From: Myxococcales bacterium
Lineage (GTDB): Bacteria; Myxococcota_A; Polyangia; Polyangiales; Polyangiaceae
DNA length: 61,096 nucleotides
Direction of reading: 5' to 3'
Assembly (NCBI GenBank): GCA_947473045.1
Contig: CANJCO010000028.1
Span: 1-61,096, forward strand
Shown: piece by piece, positions 56,009 to 61,096 of the stretch
Position numbering within the stretch: position 1 is the stretch's first letter
Layout of the letters: every line of letters begins with the position of its first letter
The notes under the pieces: model-generated
Seen by the model: the letters and a program-made list of their open reading frames with translations, nothing else
What the model was told of the DNA's origin: nothing
The model's database searches: none
Made by a program: the position numbers and the translations under genes

Positions 56009-57436
56009 TCACACTTCGTGACGAACGTACTCGAACTCGATGGGCCTGCCCTTGATGCCCTGCTTCGGCGGCGCGATCCAGTTGGCCATCTGCTTCGGAT
56101 CGTAGACCGGCTTCGTCATCAAGCTCTTGACGTAGGTCTTGTCGGCTTCGGTGGGCAGCCAGTCAGAGCGGCTGGCAGCAAATTCTTCGGACGTGATGAG
56201 GTTACCCGCCCGATCGAACGACATGCCGGAGTGAATGCCGACGTGGCGGTGAAAACGACGACTCGGCAGCGTAAGCTCAAAGGCCACGCCATGCGCCGCG
56301 ATGGCGCGATTCCACTTGTCGACGCCGCGCTGGCAGTCTTCGACGTACTCGTCGCGGAGCACTTCATTCATCGCGTTTCGCAGCGGCACTTCATCGGTCG
56401 TGAGGCGGCCATCTTGAAACCGTTGCATCGCGTAGCTGCTGCTCAGCGCGATGTGGTCTTCATGGCTGGCCTCTTTTGCGCGGCCTTTGATGCCCGAAGC
56501 GAAGTACGAAGCGGCGTTCGACGAAACCTCGCCGCCGAACAAGTCGAGCGACAGCGAAAACCAAAGGTTCAGGTACCGCTGCATGGTCGGCAGATCGATG
56601 AGACCCAGCGCGCGAACCTGGTCGGGAGACTCGACCTTATGCGCTGCCATTTGGCTCGCCGTACGCTCGACGACGCGCAGCACGCCCGTCTCTCCGACGA
56701 ACATGTGGTGCGCTTCTTCGGTGAGCATGAACCGCGTGGTGCGCGAGAGCGGATCGAAGGCGCTCTCCGCGAGCGCGAGCAGCTGATACTTGCCGTCACG
56801 GTCGGTGAAGAAGGTGAACATGAAAAACGACAGCCAGTCAGAGCACGGCTCGTTGAAAGCGCCGAGGAGCCTGGGCTTGTCGGCGTCTCCGGAGCGGCGC
56901 TCGAGCAGCGACTCGGCTTCCTCGCGGCCGTCCCGACCGAAGTGCGAGTGCAGCAGGTAGACCATCGCCCACAGGTGCCTGCCCTCCTCGACGTTGACCT
57001 GAAACAGATTGCGGAGATCATACACAGATGGGCAGGTCTGCCCGAGCAGCCGCTGCTGCTCGACGCTGGCGGGCTCTGTGTCGCCCTGGGTGACGATGAG
57101 GCGGCGCAGGGTGTTCCTGTGCTCCCCCGGCACCTGCTGCCAAACGGGCTTACCGAAGTCGTCGCCGCACGCGATCGTCCGGTCTTTCACCGGATCGGCG
57201 AGAAAAATGCCCCACCGGTAGTCAGGCATTTTCACGTAGTCGAAGTTCGCCCAGCCATCGCTCTCGACGCTGATCGCGGTGCGCAGAAAGACCTGGTCGT
57301 CCTGGAAGCCGACAGGCCCCATTTCCTTCCACCAGTTGATGTAGTTCGGCTGCCACGCCTCCAGCGCGCGCTGCAGTCGCTTGTCGTCCGCGAGGTGAAC
57401 GTTGTTCGGGATCTTGTCGTCGTTTACTTGCGACAT
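56009..57436 (-). CDS. boxB: Benzoyl-CoA 2,3-epoxidase subunit BoxB
   Basis: 475 residues from ATG 57436, with AAGGAG upstream. BoxB is the di-iron oxygenase that epoxidises benzoyl-CoA with O2 and electrons from BoxA. Seen: WWKEMGPVGFQDDQVFLRTA, FDYVKMPDYRWGIF, the di-iron helix NVEEGRHLWAMVYLLH, a second one FMLTEEAHHMFVGETG, and a C-terminal stretch GRPIEFEYVRHEV. Length and motifs match the family closely. The gene is 13 bp after boxC and is followed by an MDR oxidoreductase. BoxA, the reductase partner, is not in the window. Confidence 0.97.
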   Translation of the reverse strand: MSQVNDDKIPNNVHLADDKRLQRALEAWQPNYINWWKEMGPVGFQDDQVFLRTAISVESDGWANFDYVKMPDYRWGIFLADPVKDRTIACGDDFGKPVWQQVPGEHRNTLRRLIVTQGDTEPASVEQQRLLGQTCPSVYDLRNLFQVNVEEGRHLWAMVYLLHSHFGRDGREEAESLLERRSGDADKPRLLGAFNEPCSDWLSFFMFTFFTDRDGKYQLLALAESAFDPLSRTTRFMLTEEAHHMFVGETGVLRVVERTASQMAAHKVESPDQVRALGLIDLPTMQRYLNLWFSLSLDLFGGEVSSNAASYFASGIKGRAKEASHEDHIALSSSYAMQRFQDGRLTTDEVPLRNAMNEVLRDEYVEDCQRGVDKWNRAIAAHGVAFELTLPSRRFHRHVGIHSGMSFDRAGNLITSEEFAASRSDWLPTEADKTYVKSLMTKPVYDPKQMANWIAPPKQGIKGRPIEFEYVRHEV

Positions 57437-57449
57437 TTTCGGTGCTCCT

Positions 57450-59114
57450 TCAGGTGCGGCGCCAGTCGAACTCGGCCCGCTCGGGCTTACCGTAGAGCGT
57501 GAGCGCGCCACGCTCACCGACGGCATTGGGCCTCTGGAAAATCCAGTTTTGCCAGGCGGTCAGCCGCCCAAAGATCTTCGTTTCCATCGTTTCCGGACCG
57601 CCGAAGCGCAAGTTGGCTTCCATGCCGGTCATCGCGTCGGGCGACAGACTCGCGCGCTCTTCGAACGCGACTCGAATCTCGTCGTCCCAGTCGATATCGT
57701 CGGGGGCAAACGTGACGAGTCCGAGTTTGTTCGCCGCCGGCGTGTCGATCGGACCAACGTGCCCAAGCGTCCTGCCGACGCGCTCGGGCTCGCGCAGAAA
57801 CCGTGACTGCAGCCGCGAAAGGCCGTTGGGCATCGGATACGCGCCCCCGTTCATCGCCGACACTTGCACGCTCACGCCCGCTTCGTCCTTCATGTAGGTG
57901 CGATCGGCAGCGAGCGCGATTTCGAGCAGCGTTCCGGCGAACGCAGAGTCCCCGTCGATGACCGCGAACAAGCTCTTGGCGGTCATGTCGAGGCGCTTGA
58001 GTACGCGCTTGATGAGCAGGCGAACCTCGTGGACGAGGCCGTCGTCCGAGTGCGCCGCGAGCATCGCGTCAACCGCGAGCACCGCCTGCGGATCGCCCTC
58101 GGTGTGGAGCGCCAACGTGCCGATAAGCGGATGGTTGAAGCGCAAGTCGAGGAGCGCGTCGTCGAGCTCTCGAAAGGCTCGCACGCACCAGGCAGCGTCG
58201 CCGGCGGACGCGAGCTCCGCGGGGGTCGAGGGCTCGGGTTCGCGCGGCGTTCGAACGGTGAGCTTGGCCGTGCGTGCGGCGAGATCGAGCTCGACCGAGA
58301 CATACTTGTATTCTGCACCATTTTCGGTACGCGTGACCGACAGCGGGCCGAACTTCATCGGCGCGAAGCTCTTTCGCGTGCTCCGAGCGACCATCGCCTC
58401 GGCGCGCCGTTTGACGCACTCATGGAATTTCGGTTTGCTCGGGGCCTCGTCCACCAGCGCCCATTCAACCGCGCGCTTGCCCCGCACTCCCTCGGCGAGC
58501 GTCGAAAACGCGTCGGCGAGATCGCGACGGATCATGCGCTTGTCGACGAGGCGCGTGAGGCCGCCGGTGCCTGGAAGCACGCCGAGCAACGGGCACTCGG
58601 GGAGGCTGACGGCGCTGCCGCCGTCGTCCTGGAGGACGATCTCATCGCACGCGATCGCGAGCTCGTATCCGCCACCCGACGCGGTGCCGTTGAGGGCCGC
58701 GAGGCTCGAAATACCCGAAAACGCGCTCATCTCTTCGAGGTAAAGGCGCGTCTCGTTGGTGAACTTGCAGAAGTTCACCTTGAAGCCGTGGGTGCTCGAC
58801 CCGAGCATGTAGATGTTCGCGCCGGAGCAGAAGATGCGATCCTTTTCTGAGGCGAAAACGAGCGCCTTGACGTCGGGATGCTCGAAGCGGATGCGCTGCA
58901 GCGCGTCGGCGAGTTCGAGGTCGACTCCAAGATCGTACGAGTTGAGCTTGAGCGGATAGCCCGGGCGCATGCCCTGATCTTCTTTGACGTTCATCACCAG
59001 TCGCGCGACGGCGCCGCCGTACTCCTCGGGCAGCGACAGCTCCCAGTGCTTGTAGCGCTCTGGGCTGGTCTCGAAACGAACGGGCTCGGTCGGGGCGTGG
59101 TTGTGGTCGGCCAT
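57450..59114 (-). CDS. boxC: Benzoyl-CoA-dihydrodiol lyase (ring cleavage) BoxC
   Basis: 554 residues from ATG 59114. BoxC opens the ring of 2,3-epoxybenzoyl-CoA to 3,4-dehydroadipyl-CoA semialdehyde and formate. It is a double crotonase-fold protein: KALVFASEKDRIFCSGANIY, then LAALNGTASGGGYELAIACD, ECPLLGVLPGTGGLTRLVDK, and a second half with LFAVIDGDSAFAGTLLEIAL. Length is as expected. The start has no ribosome site and lies 57 bp from the divergent boxR start. An in-frame extension upstream runs over the operator repeats and is not expected to be translated. First gene of boxC-boxB-MDR. Confidence 0.96.
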   Translation of the reverse strand: MADHNHAPTEPVRFETSPERYKHWELSLPEEYGGAVARLVMNVKEDQGMRPGYPLKLNSYDLGVDLELADALQRIRFEHPDVKALVFASEKDRIFCSGANIYMLGSSTHGFKVNFCKFTNETRLYLEEMSAFSGISSLAALNGTASGGGYELAIACDEIVLQDDGGSAVSLPECPLLGVLPGTGGLTRLVDKRMIRRDLADAFSTLAEGVRGKRAVEWALVDEAPSKPKFHECVKRRAEAMVARSTRKSFAPMKFGPLSVTRTENGAEYKYVSVELDLAARTAKLTVRTPREPEPSTPAELASAGDAAWCVRAFRELDDALLDLRFNHPLIGTLALHTEGDPQAVLAVDAMLAAHSDDGLVHEVRLLIKRVLKRLDMTAKSLFAVIDGDSAFAGTLLEIALAADRTYMKDEAGVSVQVSAMNGGAYPMPNGLSRLQSRFLREPERVGRTLGHVGPIDTPAANKLGLVTFAPDDIDWDDEIRVAFEERASLSPDAMTGMEANLRFGGPETMETKIFGRLTAWQNWIFQRPNAVGERGALTLYGKPERAEFDWRRT

Positions 59115-59155
59115 CGGTTTGAAAAAAGTACGCGAGGCGGGCGCGTCAATCAAGT

Positions 59156-59167
59156 AGTATACTTCAT
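59156..59167. promoter_or_regulatory. Direct repeat copy 1 in the boxC-boxR gap
   Basis: AGTATACTTCAT lies in the gap between boxC and boxR. It matches a second copy 29 bp on at 10 of 12 positions and contains the perfect palindrome AGTATACT, whose TATACT can serve as a -10 box on either strand. An operator for BoxR is the likely use, since BoxR represses box genes in the absence of benzoyl-CoA. Confidence 0.5.
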
Positions 59168-59171
59168 CAAG

Positions 59172-59990
59172 TTGAGCGTAACGCACTATACTGCATGCGA
59201 CTCCGGTCGCAGAGACGCGCTCCTGCTCGGGCTGGGCGCTGCGGTGCGCGCCCGGCGGACGGAGCTCGGATTCACCTTGAAGGCCCTCGGCGAACGGGCG
59301 CAGGTGAGCGAGCGATTTCTCGTACAGCTCGAGGGCGGCAGCGGAAACATTTCAGTCGCCCGCCTCCTCGACGTCGCCGACGCGCTGGGCACCTCGCCCT
59401 CCGCGTTGCTCGCAGACGCATCGAGCGCGCCTCCGGCGATCGGACGCCACGTGGCGCTCGTGGGGCTGCGCGGCGCCGGCAAGAGCACGATCGGCGCGAG
59501 GGTCGCGGCCGAGCTCGGCGTTGGATTCGTTGAGCTCGACGCGCTCGTGGCCCGCGAGGCCGGGATGAGCCTCGCGACGATCTTCGAAGTGCACGGCGAG
59601 TCATGGTTCCACCGTGCGGAGAGGGACGCCCTCGCGCGGCTGCTGGCCCACGAGCGGCCCGCGGTGATTTCCACCGGCGGCTCGCTCGTCACGCACGCCA
59701 CGACCTGGTCGATGCTGCGGGGGCGAGCGCTCACGGTGTGGCTCAAGGCCTCTGCCGACGACCATTGGAACCGCGTCGTCGCACAGGGTGATGGTCGACC
59801 GATGCGTGGGCGTCCCGAGGCGATGACCGAGCTGAAAACGCTGCTTCGGGAACGCCGTCCCCTGTACGCCATGGCAGAGGCCGCGATCGACACGACGAGC
59901 ATGTCGCTCGAAGACGCTGTAGAAGAGGTCGCGCAAATCGCGCGACGCGCGAGCAAGCACGACACGACGGGCAAAGGGAGCAGCAGATGA
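59172..59990 (+). CDS. boxR: BoxR regulator: XRE helix-turn-helix fused to shikimate-kinase-like domain
   Basis: 272 residues from TTG 59172, the only plausible start codon: no ATG is in frame, and GTG 59244 would cut into the first helix of the DNA-binding domain. Residues 15-80 are an XRE domain ([40 protein letters not shown]). The rest is a shikimate-kinase-like P-loop domain ([17 protein letters not shown]) that in BoxR binds benzoyl-CoA and relieves repression. It is not a true shikimate kinase. The stop overlaps the boxD start (ATGA), so regulator and enzyme are coupled. Confidence 0.93.
   Translation: MSVTHYTACDSGRRDALLLGLGAAVRARRTELGFTLKALGERAQVSERFLVQLEGGSGNISVARLLDVADALGTSPSALLADASSAPPAIGRHVALVGLRGAGKSTIGARVAAELGVGFVELDALVAREAGMSLATIFEVHGESWFHRAERDALARLLAHERPAVISTGGSLVTHATTWSMLRGRALTVWLKASADDHWNRVVAQGDGRPMRGRPEAMTELKTLLRERRPLYAMAEAAIDTTSMSLEDAVEEVAQIARRASKHDTTGKGSSR
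59185..59196. promoter_or_regulatory. Direct repeat copy 2, over the boxR start
   Basis: ACTATACTGCAT is the second copy of the 12-bp element, 29 bp after the first. If translation starts at TTG 59172, it lies within the first codons of boxR. It has a near-palindrome, GCACTATACTGC. Two copies spaced by nearly three helical turns on the same face would suit a cooperative dimer. Confidence 0.45.
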
Positions 59991-61096
59991 TCGACCTATC
60001 GAGCTACGTTGCAGGCAAGTGGACCGCCGGCGAGGGCAAGACGAGTGACCTCGTCAACCCCGCGACGGAAGCAATCATCGCCCGCACGAGCACTGCGGGA
60101 ATCGACATGGGCAGCGCCCTCGCGTACGCCCGCGAGGTCGGCGGCCCTGCCCTTCGCGCGCTGACGTTTGCACAGCGCGGAGAAGCCCTAAGGGTCGCCT
60201 CGAAGGTCGTGCATGCCCACCGCGACGAGCTGATCAAGCTCGCGATCGAAAACGGCGGCAACACCCGAGGCGACGCGAAGTTCGACATCGACGGCGCCAT
60301 CGGAACGCTCGCATTTTACGGTGATCTCGGCGTTCAGCTCGGCGCGGTGAACGTGCTCGAAGACGGCGAGTCGATCCAGCTCGGGCGCTCTCCCAGGCTG
60401 CACGGGGCGCACGCGTTCGTCCCGCGTTGCGGCGTGGCCGTGCACGTGAACGCGTTCAATTTCCCGGCCTGGGGCCTGGCTGAAAAGGCTGCATGCGCGT
60501 GGCTCGCAGGGATGCCTGTCGTCACGAAGCCAGCCACGAGCACCGCGCTCGTCGCGTGGCGCACGACCCAGCTCCTCGTCGACGCTGGCGCGCTCCCGGA
60601 CGGCGCGCTGTCGCTGCTTGCGGGCAGCGCGGGCGATCTGCTCGACCGACTCACCGGCCAGGACGTGCTGGCGTTTACGGGCTCGAGCCAAACCGGCGCT
60701 CTGCTTCGCGGCGGGCGAAGCGTCGTCGCGAACAACGTGCGCGTGAACGTCGAAGCCGACAGCCTCAACGCCGCGGTGCTCGGCCCGGATGCCTCCGAAG
60801 GCTCCGAGACGCTCAACCTGTTCATCGGCGACGTCGCGCGCGACATCACGCAGAAAACGGGACAGAAATGCACCGCGATCCGCCGCGTCTACGTGCCGCG
60901 GGAGCTCGTGGGCCTCGTCGTAGCGCTGCTCGACGAGCGCCTCGCGGGCGTCAAGGTCGGCAATCCTGCTGACGACGGCGTGAACATGGGACCTGTCTCA
61001 ACGGCTCAGCAACTCGCCGACGTCCGCGCCGGAATCGGTCGACTCGCCTCGGTCGGAAAAATCGTGCGCGGTGGTTCTGGCGCCCTGGACGGCGTC
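59987..61096 (+). CDS. boxD: 3,4-dehydroadipyl-CoA semialdehyde dehydrogenase BoxD, cut by the window end
   Basis: At least 370 residues from ATG 59987, open at the right edge. The aldehyde dehydrogenase oxidises the ring-cleavage product semialdehyde of BoxC to the acid. Seen: [20 protein letters not shown], the N-terminal cofactor half, [44 protein letters not shown], and the catalytic Cys295 in [11 protein letters not shown]. The NAFNFPAWG form is that of the PaaZ/BoxD branch. It overlaps the boxR stop (ATGA), with GGGAG upstream. The last residues and stop are missing. Confidence 0.93.
   Translation, partial: MIDLSSYVAGKWTAGEGKTSDLVNPATEAIIARTSTAGIDMGSALAYAREVGGPALRALTFAQRGEALRVASKVVHAHRDELIKLAIENGGNTRGDAKFDIDGAIGTLAFYGDLGVQLGAVNVLEDGESIQLGRSPRLHGAHAFVPRCGVAVHVNAFNFPAWGLAEKAACAWLAGMPVVTKPATSTALVAWRTTQLLVDAGALPDGALSLLAGSAGDLLDRLTGQDVLAFTGSSQTGALLRGGRSVVANNVRVNVEADSLNAAVLGPDASEGSETLNLFIGDVARDITQKTGQKCTAIRRVYVPRELVGLVVALLDERLAGVKVGNPADDGVNMGPVSTAQQLADVRAGIGRLASVGKIVRGGSGALDGV

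Noticed and set aside
59195-59533. ATG at 59195 as a gene start near boxR
   Set aside because: It is in another frame and gives an Arg-rich product. The XRE domain needs the frame starting at TTG 59172.

Overview
The window is high-GC DNA of an aerobic, gene-dense Gram-negative bacterium. Best guess: a myxobacterium of the Myxococcota, Polyangia-like. Reasons: two Hanks-type Ser/Thr kinases (one fused to PilZ), orphan HisKA_2 sensor kinases, several lipoproteins with Asp/Ala/Ser-rich stalks, a TPR-rich hypothetical gene and many GTG/TTG starts. This placement is inference. I see no rRNA, tRNA, CRISPR, insertion sequence, prophage or plasmid origin.

Layout. 80-8525 (minus): a cbb3-type cytochrome oxidase operon, ccoI-ccoS-ccoNO(fused)-ccoQ-ccoP(one heme)-ccoG-TauE/SafE-like protein-fatty acid hydroxylase-like protein. 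8630-11765: a divergent LysR regulator, then hmgA-hpd (tyrosine/homogentisate catabolism). 11780-19865: a multi-PAS/GAF sensor kinase, then tetR-MFP-RND efflux with a clear TetR-type operator, then a DUF486 membrane protein. 19870-24846: M18 aminopeptidase, exported unknown protein, GDSL lipoprotein, HDOD protein. 24957-31512: two overlapping lipoprotein genes (one a 1067-residue mosaic with a heme motif), a glycosyltransferase-TPR protein and a PEBP-like lipoprotein. 31520-36995: a second sensor kinase, YHYH lipoprotein, orphan receiver, universal stress protein, class II aldolase. 37138-41218: MoxR-DUF58-transglutaminase operon. 41246-44223: small unknown gene, prfA, DUF1385 gene, rpmE. 44514-50082: TolC-like protein, GpsA-like protein lacking catalytic lysines, Ser/Thr kinase, TPR protein. 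50101-54972: EEP-family nuclease/phosphatase, Cys/Gly-linker protein, a large unknown protein with a phosphorylase-like C-terminal half, kinase-PilZ protein. 54993-61096: a box cluster for aerobic benzoyl-CoA degradation (oxidoreductase, boxB, boxC on minus; boxR and boxD on plus, boxD cut by the window end).

How they fit. The aromatic routes (homogentisate and benzoyl-CoA epoxidation) both consume O2, and the cbb3 oxidase is the high-affinity terminal oxidase, so the window suits an organism degrading aromatics at low oxygen. Each catabolic set sits next to a divergent regulator (LysR, BoxR) with visible repeat sequences. The RND pump could export toxic aromatics or drugs. The most novel parts are the 51028-54972 gene group, the GpsA-like paralog, the heme/propeller lipoprotein pair, and the reduced cbb3 operon.
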